A stretch of 64,000 nucleotides of DNA from Topomyia yanbarensis (GCF_030247195.1 NC_080672.1:98466113-98530112), one strand, 5' to 3'; shown: positions 33,421 to 47,450, counted from the stretch's first letter. The notes: a model not told the origin generated them from the letters alone. A program made the numbers and translations.

Positions 33421-36036
33421 CTTGTTGTTTTCTCCATTTTCATTCGTTTGAAAAACGAATTATGTCAGCTTCTGAAATTGTGTTTGGTCTAACGTTTTTT
33501 GTTTCGTACCTTCGGCACCCACCAAGAAGTTCATCTAGTAAGAGACTGTTCAAATAGGACACATCCATCATAAAACAGCCACATTCTAGCGAGATTCTGA
33601 TACGTAGTGAATTTTGCACAGGAAAATTCGAGTGTCCCCGACTAACAGGAGAAATCAGCATCAAGTTTCTGTGACTGAAAAACATGAATATTCAACATTT
33701 TCCCACCATTTCAACGGAGCCAATGCCAAAATATTGCAGGACACAAGCCAATCCGCCACGTCATTTGCTCGCCTCTGGGCCCCAGAAAAAAAGAATCGAC
33801 AATTTTTCACCATTCGAAAGATAAGTGATGTAAATACAAAATATAATTTATTATCCCATTGCTTCTTCGGGCTACTCACGGATTCGTTTAGATTGTCGCA
33901 GAGTTTGCACCTAATGGAACCAGTATCAGTGCAGAGGTGGTAGGAACTAATGGTCGTTTGTAATGTTTACACTCTGGCTGCCTGCACCGGTGCGGTCGTC
34001 AGTGTCTTCTTGGCTGACGGCTTCGGATGCTTGCTAATGTAAACGATTTTTCATTTTTCTTCCAATAAGCGAACCTGAAATGCTGTTGGTGCTACAATCT
34101 TCCCGGACGGCTCCTCCCGTTTATTTTCATTTCTTTGCCTTGATGGTCGCTGAACGATGACGGTTTAGAACGGGAGTGACGTTGAGGGATTTTTTCATTT
34201 GTTAACGTCATGGGAAAAGTTTTACCTCACGATTTATGGAACTATGGTTGTCGCGTCAATGGCAATTGGATCTGGTTCATTTTGAAATGTCATGGGAAAT
34301 ATTCTCTGCGAAGTGACAAACAATAAATTGCTGAATGTGTGCTATTGTCGCACCGCACCTCTGCGTCCATCAACAAACAATACAGTTTGAATCTTCACTC
34401 GCACGTCACCGAACAACCGTCACTAGCACCAATCTGCCAATCCATGTACCACATCTGTATTCTACTGCAGACAAGTTAATTTGGTTCGACTCCAGACCAA
34501 AGCCAAACATCCCCCCCATTAACAGATCCGCAAATGCTTTGATCACATTTTATTCGCTTAGTTTACTATGGCGGGACACAATTTACGAGGCCCCATCCAG
34601 CCATCGTGCGTCCGCCCAACGAACGAACTCCAATAGGCCACAGGTCGCTGAAAAAGTTTCGCACGAGTAAAAGTTGGGAATCATCACCGACAGCTCCCCC
34701 GGGGAGACAAACCGAACTGGATGGAAATGTACATGAGCGGAAAAGTTTCCATACGCTGCACGCTCCACTGCTGCCAGCTCCGGTCGGTTAATACGTCAAT
34801 CTGATTTTGCTTATTTGGCTTTTGTTTCCGGAAATTGTTCTGCTATTTACGGTGCTGTGAAGGCAGCTGGACGGTTTCGCACCAATCGGGGTTAAGCGTG
34901 AGCAAATTCGTTCACTTGTGTGACGCTTAGAGTCAAAGTTGATCACAAAGTAGCCTGATTGAGGTCCAGCTGGGGCACATTGACTCGGAATGGAAAAGTT
35001 AGTGACACGATAATGGTGTGTTTCGGAATTGATTGAAGTGGAATTATGGTCGTTTTTTTCTGATGGAAAGACAAACAAAACGTGCTTTTGTGTCGGCGAT
35101 TTTTGGTTACATAAGCGGAAGTTTTTATGCGCACTACTCAGATCTAGTAATAAAATCAATATATGCGTCTCTAGCTCAGTGGTCCGTTTGCCTTCCTTTT
35201 TAAAATTTAATATAGCTGTTACCGGACCCATCTGGTCCGCGTGTATCTCATCTGTTACTTACCTTGGTCCGTGCACTGAGCGTATCGAACCGTAGGAAAC
35301 AAATTTAATGGGCTCATGACAGGTATAGACACTTGTCATGTGTCACTTCAATGAGGAACAAAGGGATTATATTCCTATCATTATATTCCTATCATTATAT
35401 TTAGTATATTAGTGTTAAAATTAGCTATATTTATCCACCGAAAAGTGCTGTCTGAGTAGATACAAATCTTAGAATAAATTTATATTCATAAAAACCTAAA
35501 ATGCAGCGAATAATTCTGATTACCCAAAAATGTTTCGTAGTAACGTAACTTTGAAAAAATAACGTGAACTGGTGAGCAACTACTGAATTTCTAAGCCTCT
35601 AAACTTATGTAAACTTTAAATACTTATCTTACCTAACAGGAAACCTGGAAACCATTAAATGAACGAGAGAACTCTTAAAATTAACATTTTAGTCAAATCT
35701 TAACCATACATTGCTGCTTATACTCTATTAGATTATTGCTTTTATACAACTATAATACTGTATATCAAAATGGAATCGTATCGGAGGGAGATTGACCATG
35801 ATCGGAGGACGTGGAACTGAGTTATCGTTATTATACCGTTGACATTGCCTTCTGACGCTAGCGTAGCAAACACGTTGCGTGAAATCTTGTATTTTGCGGG
35901 TTTCATTTATGGTGGTTACATTGTACTGGTTGTGGTATTTGTGGTGGTACAGGTACTACAGGTGGTGGTCGCGTGGCAAAACAATAGGTCTTCTGTAACA
36001 TAGTCGTAGAATCGGGTTCTACCCTGATACCGATGA
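33421..36036. other. Unassigned, mixed-composition region
   Basis: No gene or repeat family is recognised. The part 33950-35250 has more balanced composition than the surroundings and lacks visible repeat structure, so it could be single-copy intronic or regulatory DNA. That is only an inference. Confidence 0.35.
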
Positions 36037-36089
36037 CGCCCCGTTGATCGAGTACAGGCAGCTAATGCCCGAACTCGATCAACGGGGCG
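36037..36089. repeat. 17-bp perfect GC-rich hairpin
   Basis: CGCCCCGTTGATCGAGT (36037-36053) pairs with 36073-36089 across a 19-nt loop. It stands at the boundary between AT-rich sequence and GC-richer R1-associated sequence. Confidence 0.85.
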
Positions 36090-37214
36090 CTCTTCTTTGA
36101 TATTTGCGTACGTGGTTCTTCCGGGAACTTCTGTGCCCTACGCAATAGGGACACTTTTCCTTGGTACGGTTCCATTTGCGAGTGGTGATGAAGGTAGGTC
36201 TCTGCCTTCTGAAGCTCTTCTGTTGTTTGAGGACCCGTAACGATCGGCTTCTTTTGGAGTCGGCGATTGCAGTTGGTTGGAATTCAGTATACATGTACGA
36301 CAACATTGACGAGCCGCTTCCAGCTGGAGAACTTATTCACATCACTTACTGCTTCAGGAACCGTGTAGTGTAACAGGAGATTGAGGCGAAGCTCTGTGGT
36401 TGTGAAACCGCTTTTGGTCGGCGATCGTGGCCACTCCCTCTCCAGATGTCGGGAGTCAAATCTCGATGATTTCGAGAATCTCGCTAACTCGAAAAGCCAC
36501 AAAGTGGAAGTCTCGTCGCTGATCCGAGTTTATCCAGGAAAATGGGTGGAGATTGGATTTCGCAGTCTCATTTGACAGTCTGAAAGTGCGCTACGACAGC
36601 GAGACGGTGGTCCGGCGAGAGCCAAGGATTTTTGGTTCTCGGCGGAAAGGTATAAGCGCGTCTTTTCGTTTGACCGGTGGCTAGGAGCAACCACGCGAAA
36701 GGTGAATTGGCGCTGGTTAAGATCCGAATTTACGAAGGGAAGCAAGCTAATCGGCTAGAAGTCTTTCGCCGTAAGAGGAGTGTTACCCTTCTTTGCTATG
36801 GGGATTACAAGTGCCAATTTCCGAGAAGTTGGAATAGATGGGCCATTCGAGATATTGGTTAGGCAGCCCAACAACACTCTTCTAGCCTCTAGTGGAGCAT
36901 GCTGTAGTATAGGATAGTCGATGTCATCCAGACTAGCGGATTTAGCGTAGGCGGCAGCGAGGGCCGCCGTTAATTCTGTCCCGGGGAATTCTTTGGCACA
37001 AATCCCCGACTATGTACGGGGAACGTGCCATTTGAGCCAATATATTCTGATTCCTGTTGAAGTTTTGTCCGGTGGGAAGACCATCGACGTCCTTCCAAGT
37101 GTTCTACAGTGTGCTAAGAACGTGTTGGAGGTAGACCAGCGTTTGTAAATAGCGAGCAGAAGTGTGAAGAAGGAGGCAATACAGCCGAGTGGCAACTGCT
37201 GAAGTTTTTAGCTG
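36090..37214. other. Degenerate GC-richer segment upstream of R1 RT
   Basis: Composition resembles R1 and it directly precedes the third R1 copy, so it may be decayed ORF1 and endonuclease sequence, but I cannot read R1 motifs. A minus-strand frame at 36079-36306 contains CPYC and His residues (KCPYCVGHRSSRKNHVRK), zinc-finger-like but unassigned. Confidence 0.3.
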
Positions 37215-38282
37215 ATGGCAATTTTCCCGAAATGGGGAAGGTACAGAAGCTGATGTTGCTGCGAAAGTCAGGGAAGTTACCGGGCCATCCAGCCTCGTTT
37301 AGACCAATGCCGCAGCGCTACACAAAAGAATGAGCCAAATCCTGAAGAGCTACTTCCGGAGTAGAGAACTGCTGTATCAGACGAACAAAGGGCAGACGGC
37401 AATGTGAGTCGCAGCGGGGGCGTTCCTCAGGGCTCCATTCTCTGTCCAACTCTTTGGAACAGGATGTACGATGGGGTCTTGACACCGCGACAGCCCGGGA
37501 AAGTGAAAATCGTGGGATTCGTGGACGACGTGTCACCAACGGTGATGAGTGAGACACATGAAGAAATGGAGGTGTCGGTGACGGTCAAGCTGCAAATAGC
37601 TCACCACAAGACGGATGTGTCGTTGGTCAGCAACTGCAAAGCGGTTCAGCGGATACAGATCACCGCCAAGGGGCATGTGATTGCATCGAAGCGTGCACTG
37701 AAGCAATTGGGAGTGATAATCGATGACTTATTGAGCTTTAACAACCACGTGGATTATACCTGCGAAATGTCGGTCTATTATCTAGTGTTTCGTCATCGAT
37801 ACTGCGATATGGAGCTCCTGCCTGGACAGAACGTTCCTACTGTTGGTCGCACGAGTGGCGATTGCGTACCAGAGGTAGTATGCGGTATCGCCGAGATGAT
37901 CACCATCTGCATCACCCTGACAGAGGAATCAAGTGCTACCATCAATGAAACGTCAGAACATGAGGAAGAAGATGAGAATCGATTCGATGGTGACGTGACA
38001 GCAGGAATGGGACAATACGGAGAAAGGAAAGTGGACCTACAGGCTCATCTGAACCTGTCAACGTGGGTTAATCGAAAATACGGAGAGATTACCTTCCATC
38101 TGAAACAGCTCCTACCAAGCCACGGCTGCTTCAGGAAGTATCTTCATCGGTTCGAGTACGCAACGTTACCACTATTCCCGGAGTGTAAGAACGTCGAGGA
38201 GACACCGGAGCATGTGGTTTTTGAATGTCCGAGGTTTGAAGTGAGACACTTAAAACGATGGACCGGACATCAACACGGATAA
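37215..38282 (+). pseudogene. R1-clade LINE ORF2, third copy
   Basis: Starts with an RT-entry fragment (LADGNFPEMGKVQKLMLLRK then PGHPASFRP). A deletion follows, then from 37404 an open frame of 292 codons: GVPQGSILCPTLWNRMYDGV, motif C as FVDDVS (first Ala to Val, Asp pair kept), a thumb (KQLGVIIDDLLSFNNHVDYT) and a shortened central part. It ends with WVNRKYGEITFHLKQLLPSH then GCFRKYLHRFEYA and a zinc finger LFPECKNVEETPEHVVFECP, whose first Cys is replaced by Phe. It is an empty-site reference for both insertions in the other R1 copies. Confidence 0.85.
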
Positions 38283-39560
38283 TGTAGCCTACAGAATGAC
38301 AAGCGACGTAAAGACGTGGAACGCAGTAAACAGAGTTATGATGTGGATCATGACCGTCTTACAGCGGAAACGGCGTGATGAACATCGAGCAATGGTTTCA
38401 GGAGAACAATCACCGCCAGATAACTTTCCGCAGGAATAAGCTATATCCATCGCCGAGGAATAGTTGAGTAAACTGCAACAGAGCACCCAGTATGAGTCGT
38501 CGAAATGCCAGCGAACCGGACGTCACGCTCCACCCGGAGTCGCCAGATCGAAAAATAGCGGATAGTATCGGTATTGGGAGAGCTTTTTTCGCCAGGGAAC
38601 TCTCCGTCAGCGTAAGCTAGATTCACCGCTGGGGACTAGACTGAGTAGACCGCGACGAGACACCACCAGTCGCGGGTCAACGGGGCACCAGTGAACCGGA
38701 CGCCTTGCTTTACCGGAATCGCCGAACTGACCTCGGCACGGCAGCTGATTGGCTCGGTTTCGGGAGAACTCCTCTCGCCGGGGAACTCCCTGTTGGAGTA
38801 GGTCAGGTCCATCGTTGGGGACTAGATCGAGTTGTTCGCGAACAAGTGGAGGAGCTGAAGGAGGCTCATCAAGGAAGTAGTGCTAAATGGCTCAAGAACA
38901 GAACTAAAGGGCTTAAAGGAGTTGCGGTGCTAAATGGCACCGGTCACGGAGCCAAAGGGCTCAAAAAGTTGTGGTACTAAAACCAAATGAGAATCGATAT
39001 CGGGAGAACTTTTTTCACCGGGGAACTCTCCGTCAGCGTATAGTCAGATTGACCGGCGGTAACTAGACTGCGTAGAGCACGACGAGACACCACCAGTCGC
39101 GCGGGGGCTCCAGCAATCCGGACGCCCTACTCTACCGGAATTGCCGAACTGACCTCGGCACCTGGCTGGTCGGCTCGCTTTCGAACTTGTCTTGCCGGAG
39201 AACTCTCCGTCGGAGTAGACTAGATCCATCATCGGGGACTAGACCGAGTAGTTCGCGAACCAGTCGGAAGCTCAACGAGGAAGTTGTACTAAATGGCACA
39301 ATGAAACTGAAGGGTTCAGTAAATTAGACAGTCTGAAGTTTGCGGTCCAGATTGTCCTCGTAGGGGAAGAGCACTAATTCTTGACCCACAGCTATCTTAC
39401 CTATTACAATAGAGAAATTGCCACGTTGTGTGAATGGTCGAAAACTGGCAGTATGTCGAGGATGGGTGCTGTAACCCTAATGAAAGAACTAACTAGATAG
39501 GAGTGAAGTAATGGCGGGGAGGAATAAGGTTCCGCGCAAGATTAGTTGTAATAGCGGATC
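38283..39560 (+). repeat. R1 3' UTR made of repeated modules, third copy
   Basis: Two ~430-bp blocks begin near 38571 and 39003. Each has two submodules sharing GGGAACTCTCCGTC, CGGGGACTAGACCGAGTAG and ACCGGAATCGCCGAACTGAC. The final part (AAGTAATGGCGGGGAGGA near 39510) matches the end of the R1 UTRs in the palindrome arms. Frames within it are incidental. Confidence 0.75.
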
Positions 39561-40214
39561 GGGTGACTACCCGAACCCGTTCCCTGAGTTGTTGGTTTTT
39601 GTGCATTTTTTCATATATATGCAAAAAATATTCATAACCGACCCAGCCCCCCCCCCTCCCCTCAAAAATTTTCTTACTACGCCACTGCTACGACGGATAA
39701 ACCGACTTGCCTTTTTCACTCTCCTCCACAGCTCGGCGGTGGTAACATTGGGAGAAACGCGTTCCAGCTCTTGGTCTTCGAAGTCTCAATGGTCTTCCTG
39801 GCCAGGTTTCGAAATCTTCGAAATACTGTAGCCCTTTGTTCTTTAATGGAATGGCTTGTGGGGGGCTTTTTTAGTATCCTAAGTGCGGCGATCTTTGATG
39901 GCTTGACTGACATCCGGGTTCCACCAATGGGTGGTTCGAGGTGAAGGTTTGCCACTTGTACGAGGAATGCTGCGTCCAGGGGCCTGGACGAGTTCAGTCT
40001 AGAGTTCTTTGAGTTCGCTCGGTCATACAGACAGCGCCGACAGCGAATCGTTGTTGGTGGTATGAGGGGTCTGTGAGATAGGACCAACCGCAGGTCCAAG
40101 CGAGGTCAGCGGAGCAGAATAATATGTCCAGGGCTGAAGAGTATTGGTCTCGGATATATGTGATACTTTCGTTGTTAAGTACAATAGCGTTACATTCTTA
40201 AATGACTTCAGCAA

Positions 40215-40640
40215 TTTGGTTGCCCCGCTGGCAGTCTTCTCATATGCACATCGCACGCAATGCTCGCTCTGGTTCTGTGCTCATATTGTACCCACACTTC
40301 GTGTGCGAACTCAAACGCGCTATTTCGTACCTAAACACGTGCACATGTTCTCCTGCACAACCGAACCCCATGTACGTACACGGTGTGCGTACACGTAGGT
40401 TCAAGGCATTGCTTCTCTCTTTCGCACTCTCATCATCACTTGTTGACTCTTTTTTCCTTGTGCAAATAGTTCTCGTGTACGCACCCGGTGTACGTACACG
40501 GATGTTTGAACTAGAGTTTGTACACCGTTCGTTTGGGTTCGATGTTCGAGGCGAACCTGTACATCGAAACCAAGCATGTTTGAGGTTGAACGCGTGCACG
40601 AAATTTTGCACACAGGTACAAAATTATTGATGTTCATAAG
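40215..40640. other. ~425-bp insertion in the LINE endonuclease
   Basis: It separates two collinear parts of the minus-strand endonuclease. It carries repeated palindromic words such as GTGTACGTACACG and CACGTGTTTAGG-like segments. No clear termini or target duplication are visible. Confidence 0.5.
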
Positions 40641-40763
40641 AAGTCAGCCCGCTGGTCGCTTCAGCCGAATCCTTACAGTGGATGATGGGTGTTGAAGTCC
40701 CCCATCACCAAGAAGGGCATGTCCAGTTGTTCCATCAATCGACGTTTAGCGCTCGGAAGTGAA

Positions 40764-41025
<262 letters not shown>

Positions 41026-41701
41026 ACCGTTCATCTGTGCTGTTCGTGTTACGGATATATGCTCTGTATAGAGTTGCACCTGTGTCGAAGAGATGTTAGT
41101 TCAGATTCCGAGGCCAAAGGTCTGAAAAATTTTGTCTCCACTTCTGGCTTCCCATGAATGCCGGTTGCCCAGCCACGGTCCTGGATTAGTCCCGTTCTGA
41201 ATGTGAGTTTCCTGGAGAGCCAAGTATATTGGTTGAAGTTGGGCGATTAGCAACTGTAGGTCCCCCAAGTATCCCCGGAGGCCGTTCGTGTTCCACTATA
41301 AAGCAAGTTGTTCCACTTCGCCACGCCCGTAAAGGCCGATGAAGGATTGAACTACGTGATTTAGGATGGGGGTCGAATCATCAATGATTTTGTCTCTCTC
41401 TCGTTCCGTAGTTGCTCGATAGTGGTTCTTCGTCTGTCTCTCTATCTCTCTCTTGCTCTCCTAGCTGGTGGGTTGAGATCGGCTCACCCGCCACATATGT
41501 CTCGTTGATTCTGACGAACATCTCAAACCGCTAGTGTGAGAGCATTTCGGCCTTCAGCCGGTCAATGGCGGTGAGCATTGACTGGTTGCTGTGGTAGCTG
41601 TCGTATGCCTACCGTTGCAAACCATAAAGGCGCTGCCGCTTGCGACAGAAGTTATCAAACTCAATTTTCGAATTCCATCGGAAAAATGATTTTATCTTAG
41701 G

Positions 41702-41870
41702 TTAGTGACAGGACTAAGCTAGTGCCGGATTAACGCTAGCTTCAAAAATAGAAACAAAATGTGTGTTCCTGAGCAAAACACTAGTGGAGTGTGCTGTCCC
41801 GCAGTGTCAATCTGGCGCTAGCTTAGTCCTGTCACTAAGTTAGTGTCGGATTCTGATGAGACGAATTTGA
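41702..41870. repeat. Small inverted-repeat element
   Basis: TTAGTGACAGGACTAAGCTA (from 41702) is the inverse of TAGCTTAGTCCTGTCACTAA (41819-41838). The right end and flank (GTGTCGGATTCTGATGAGAC) recur inverted at 9541-9600, next to a LINE ORF1 fragment, indicating a dispersed family. Confidence 0.7.
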
Positions 41871-44179
41871 AACGCAGATTCCATACTTAATTTAAAAATG
41901 CAAAGTTTCTGAATTTTACCGATAACGAATTTTCCTTACGCTCAACAAGAGAAATTTAATAAAATTGTATTGAATGATGCATAAGTAAATCATGAAACTT
42001 CAAATGAAGAATAAAATTCCCTATTACTTAAACTTCCCGAATTATGCATAAAAATCGTAAAGATTCCGTTTGATTTCTGTGCGTGTGTGTTTTTGTTTAT
42101 TGTATATTGAGCAGCATAATCATACTTTTGTTGATAATACCGTAACGAAAACTCGAAGTATTTCTGAAGGTAGGTTTCAGATAACTCTATTTGGTTCTTG
42201 TTCGTCAAGTTATATAATGCTAACATAGTTCGATATCGATTGATATTTCATGAACTGTTTATCACAGGTCCTTATTCACTACCATACCCTGTCATACCCT
42301 CTGCCTATAATAGAAAACACATCCATGCGCGGCGTCCATATGCAAAAGCTCAAGTTACCCACTTGAAGCTTTTGTCACATGACTTTCTGTCAGATGACGT
42401 CTCAGAGCTTTTTATAGCACTTTCGTATGACAGTTCTTACTGTCAAGTGCCGTTCTGTATGAATGACTGTGAAATATTCTTTTTCAACAACTTTTCCGCA
42501 AGCACGCTACTAACGATATGAAAAAGGGAGCGTACACCCTAGTAAATAAAGCTTTTTGCACCAATGAACATGAAAAAAAAAAATCAAACGCAAATGTTTA
42601 GCGTTAATCGCTAAAACCAACTATTCAATAATATCATTAGGGTTTTGTGTAATCTCAGGAGAAACAGAGTAGCACCAATTTGTAAAGTTTGATCGTTATC
42701 GTTGCCTCGACTCGCTCCGGTAGCGTGTACATAATTTCTGCCCTTTTCCTTTGACATTTTCCGGTAACGACGCGGTGGAAACTCTCAAGATTGGGACAAA
42801 ATTTCTTCGTCTCTCTCTCGCTCCACTGCTAAAATTTTTTTTGTTTCATTTCCAAGTTACAAAATAACTGAAAAACAACAACGCAACTGTTGGCTATTTT
42901 GCCAATCTCTCGCTGCTATGAAGTAACAGCGCCAGACGAATAAAAACGTGCCCGCATGTTGGGGAAAAACCAGTTGATTCGTATTTCCTTGGGGAATGTT
43001 AATTTCGTTGGTCTGTCAGAGGCGAAACGGAAAGCTTTGACTGGAAACGGTGATTCTGCTGGAGACGCGTGATTTTTGGTTAACCACGCAGCAACTCCTC
43101 GTTACCATATGTATATGTAATCTGGATGTCGAGCGCGTCAGCTGAACGTATCATGTTCGATGTCAACGTGTATGTTGAAAAGAATGGAAAAACGAATGCT
43201 GAATGCAAAATTTTGCTGTGAAACCGTCATGCTTCTCCTGTGTGACACGACAACATTTCATTCGAAATAGAATCCAATCTTTCTAATCTTCTTACGATAA
43301 GTATGCCAGAAAGCTGATCTTTTTTGAGTGCAACAATTCTTTCGCTAACCAATAAGTAGACTGATTTGAAATGGATTAGGCTTCGTCCCACGCAATGAAC
43401 CCACCACAACCGAGTTGGGAACCAAGCGTCTCCACCAGGATATATAAATAAATCAGTACTAAGCCGGATAATTCAAATTTCCTGGAGCAAATCTAAACGA
43501 AACTTTCCCAGCCAAGCGCACACAGAAGAAGCGCAAAGTATCATTCTCAAACTTCATCCTGCTTTGTTAGTCCCTCCGCTACGATTCGGTTTAGCGAAGC
43601 GTGCAACCTGCCGCTACAGTGCTGTTCTAACGAAGCATGCATAATTTATATTGGTTTATGGCCGGCACCGACAAAGCAAACCCGACCCGACTGGATCGTC
43701 GTCATCTCGGCCGAAGCCTGCAAGTCGGCTCGTGGTAGCTATACAGTTTCAGAATCGCCACGGAGTGTGTTTAATTTTCCTCTTCTGTTGCTCCGAACAG
43801 AGGTCACTCGAGCTGGAGCATGTTCAACAAAAGAAGTAACAAGGACATAAAAAGACGAGTTCAGTTGAAAATATTGCCGTGTCCACGTGGGGAGGAAAAA
43901 GAAATGCTACAAAACCACACGTTATTATATATTCAAACAAATTTCACAATCGTGCCCGATGGTCGCATCAAAAAGGGAAGAATTGAGCAACCGCCGATCC
44001 GGATGCACCAAAGAATAAAAAGTTAAAGCAACAGTTTTCACCATTTATTTCCGCATCCCGCTTCTGTCGCGAGGAGTTGATCCAATTTTGTTGCACAGTT
44101 TGTAGTAGTGTTTTTTGTTTACCAAAGGAAAGGTACTGTGAAACTCTTTTTGCATTCATATTATACTACGTATAAAAGT
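41871..44179. other. Unassigned region
   Basis: No supported gene. Frames at 43651-43839 and 43820-44026 have no recognisable domain. The composition around 42660-43830 is mixed and not visibly repetitive. Confidence 0.35.
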
Positions 44180-44227
44180 GCTACCATTTAATTTTAATGG
44201 TATCTATCATTTAAATTAAATGGTAGC
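44180..44227. repeat. 20-bp hairpin
   Basis: GCTACCATTTAATTTTAATG (44180-44199) pairs with 44208-44227 with one mismatch and an 8-nt loop. Confidence 0.8.
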
Positions 44228-45211
44228 ATGATATCTTAATCAACTTGGTAGAATGTGATGAACTACGGAAAAAACTACAAAGTTCAGTAAATTCGGGTTG
44301 AATTGAAAACCAACCAAAGGTATTAAGTAGCTGCGAATTTTTAAATCTAAAATTGGTCGACTGGAATGTGGTGCATTTTTAACGTGCGTTAAAAAAACAT
44401 CATCATAATCCTGACCGAAAAATTCAGGTACTCCTAATCGTGACCGAATGAATTTTAGAATCCCAGGTTACCCGATCTTGGGCCGCCAGTTTCCATTCCC
44501 CTTCCATCTACCTCGTTTGGACACAGTCAGCGAATGCGGGGACTGCCCCGAAATCGATGTATTTTTCCAGGTTCTCTGCTGAGCATAACTCTAGCTGGTC
44601 TCTCGACAAGGCACACGCGATATATGTCCAGCCCACTGCAGTCTGCCGTGTTTCATACGTCGCGATATTATTCTTTTTCTGCTTTGTCGCCTTCACATAA
44701 AATCACTCTATAGTCTACTTCTTTCAACACCTTTGATTCTTGGTCTTAAATAGTAATAGGGAGTATCAGCGATTGGCAAAGAGTAAGTTTTGTGCCATAG
44801 CCATAGAAAGTTCTATTCGCAGCCATAACATGCCTCGAGGCTAATATTATTGTCTCATGTCACTAGTTTTTTTCAAGATATTCAAAATCGTTGACAACAT
44901 TGTATCGCCCCTTAATCGATTTCTACCTCGGAGTCAGTACCGTTGGGACTGCCTATTTCTCTACCAGCTACCACGTAGCTTAAATTATCAGAGTATAAAG
45001 TCAGTCTGATCCTCGCAGCTTACCTTTGAAAAAACAAAACTACCTCTTCCGTTACTCTGCGATCAACGCCAATGTTGCCGATGTTGTCCGTGTGTCCATG
45101 AAGCATATGATATCTCGTGATAATGGTTCCGTTCCTTTGCACATCAAATCTTCATATCATTCTTCAGCGCATCCAACTTACAAACGAATTGGGTGTCTTG
45201 CATCATATTAA
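44228..45211. other. Unassigned region left of the giant fold-back element
   Basis: The part 44460-45000 has interrupted minus-strand coding-like stretches (TYIACALSRDQLELCSAENL) of unknown origin, perhaps a decayed retroelement. The last four bases (45208-45211) are the left TTAA of the fold-back element. Confidence 0.35.
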
Positions 45212-45700
45212 CCTTCAAACTACCAAGCCCTCTTCGATACACCAAAATCGACGTTCAATTGGCCATAACTTTTTTTCTGTTTAATCGATTTTGATGCAGT
45301 TTTTTGCCAAAGAACCGGAAATTATTCCAATTTTCTTAAATGCTTTAAAAATTTTATTCGGAGCTACGACCCCGGAGTAAATCCAGATTGCAGTGGGGTA
45401 CCAACTTTTGGCCATTTTCAGTTTTTCATAAATATTTTCAAAACAACGCTAGAATTCAACATTTTTCGACAAGAATTTGTTAGAAATGACCTTCTTACAT
45501 AATAATTGCACTTCATATGAGTAAAAAGAATTGGCCAGTTCCTGGGAGCGGTTCCCAAAAGTTGCCATTCATGAGCTTACATTGCATATGCTTTATTATT
45601 ACAGAAACACTAATTTATTTCAACAAATCTTATCAGATCGTCTACTTAGTATAACAAGCAATTAATTCAATAAAGATTTAATATAGATTTGCCACTTTCT

Positions 45701-47450
45701 GACCAGTTCCGGGAATTCCGGAACACGGTTCCCAGGACGAAATTTATTTTTTATGATAATCATGGCATGCGGCATATCAAAAAACATCAACTCGATGATC
45801 TATGAAGAATGCAATCACATTCGAAGGCATCCGGACACATGGAGACACTTGATGACCAGTTCCGGTAATTTCGGAACATGGTTCCCAGGTCAAATTTTAT
45901 TTTTATGATGATCATAGCATGCGGCACATCAAAAAATATCAACTCGATGAGCTATGAAGAATGCAATCATATACGAAGGCATCCGTACACATGTGGACCA
46001 TTGATCACTAGTTCCGAGAATTCCGGAACACGGTTCCCGTGCCAAAATTTTTTTTATGATAATCATGGCATGCGGCACATCAAAAAACATCAACTCGATG
46101 ATCAATGAAGAATGCAATCATATACGAAGGTATCCGTACACATGTGGACAATTTATGACCAGTTCCTGGAATTCCGGAACACGGTTCCCAGGACAAATTT
46201 TATTTTTATAATAATCGTGGCATGCGGCACATCAAAAAACATAAACTCGATAAACTATGAAGAATGTAATCATATACGAAGGTATCCGGACACATGTAGA
46301 CACTTGATGACCAGTTCCGGTAATTCCGGAATACGGTTCCCAGGAAAAATTTTATTTTTATGATAATCGTGGCATGCGGCACAGCAAAAAATATCAACTC
46401 GATGAGCTATGAAGAATGTAATCATATAATAAGGCATCCGGACACATACGGACACTTGATGGCCGGTTCTGGGATATCCGGTACACGGTTCCCAGGTCAA
46501 AATTTATTTTTAAAATTGTGGCATGCGGCACATCAAAAACATCAACTCGATGATCTGTGAAGATTGCAACGATATACGAAGGCATCCGTACACATGTAGA
46601 CACTTGATGACCAGTTCCGGGAGTTCCAAAACATGGTTTCCAGGTCAAATTTTATTTTTATGATAATCATGGCATGCGGCACATCAAAAACATCAACTCG
46701 ATGAGCTATGAAGGATGCAATCATATACGAAGGCATCCGTACATATGGGGACAATTGATGACCAGTTTCGGGAATTCCGGAATACGGTTCCCAGGACAAA
46801 TGTTATTTTTATGATAATCGTGGCATGCGACACATCAAAAAACATAAACTGGATGATCTATGAAGAATGTAATCATATACGAATGTATCCGGACACATGT
46901 AGACACTTGATGACCAGTTCCGGGAATTCCGGAACATGGTTCCCAGGTCAAATTTTATTTTTATGATAATCGTGACATGCGGCACATTAAAAAACATCAA
47001 CTCGATGATCTATGAAGAATGCAATCATGTATGAAGATATCCGTACACATGCGGACCCATGATGCCCGGTTCCGAGAATTCCGGAATACGGTTCCCAGGA
47101 CGAATTTTGTTTTTATAATAATCATGGCATGAGGCACAACAAAAAACGTCAAGTCGAAGATCTATGAAGAATGCAATACGAAGGTATTCTGACACATACG
47201 GTTACTTGATGGCCAGTTCCGGAAATTCCGGAATACGGCACATCAAAAAACATCAACTCGATGATCTATGAAGAATACGAAGGCATCGATACAAGCGGAC
47301 ACTTGAAGACCGGTTTCAGGAATTCCGGAACACGGTTCTCGGGTCGAATTTTGTTTTTTCCAAGATGAACATGATAATATATGAAGGCATCCGGACACAA
47401 GATTCTCAGTTCCGGGAATTCCGGAACACAGTTCACAGGACGACATTTTT
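45701..47450 (+). repeat. ~152-bp tandem array, left arm (about 13 units)
   Basis: Unit starts at 45701, 45854, 46006, 46157 and 46309 give a 151-153 bp period. Each unit holds GACCAGTTCCGGGAATTCCG, GGAACACGGTTCCCAGG, TTATGATAATCATGGCATGC, CATCAACTCGATGATCTATG and CGAAGGCATCCGGACACATG. Units near the inner end (47211-47450) are shortened. The period is not a multiple of three, so the ~60-80-codon frames inside are not genes. Confidence 0.95.

Noticed and set aside
37404..38282. 292-codon open frame as a functional gene
   Set aside because: It is the 3' part of an R1 ORF2 with internal deletions, a changed zinc-finger Cys and no start or upstream domains.
43440..43475. TATATAAATA near an initiator-like TCAGTA as a promoter
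   Set aside because: The spacing is too short for a TATA-Inr pair and no supported gene follows.
45701..47450. Regularly spaced repeats reminiscent of a CRISPR array
   Set aside because: Units are contiguous 152-bp satellites without unique spacers, in eukaryotic DNA with no cas genes.
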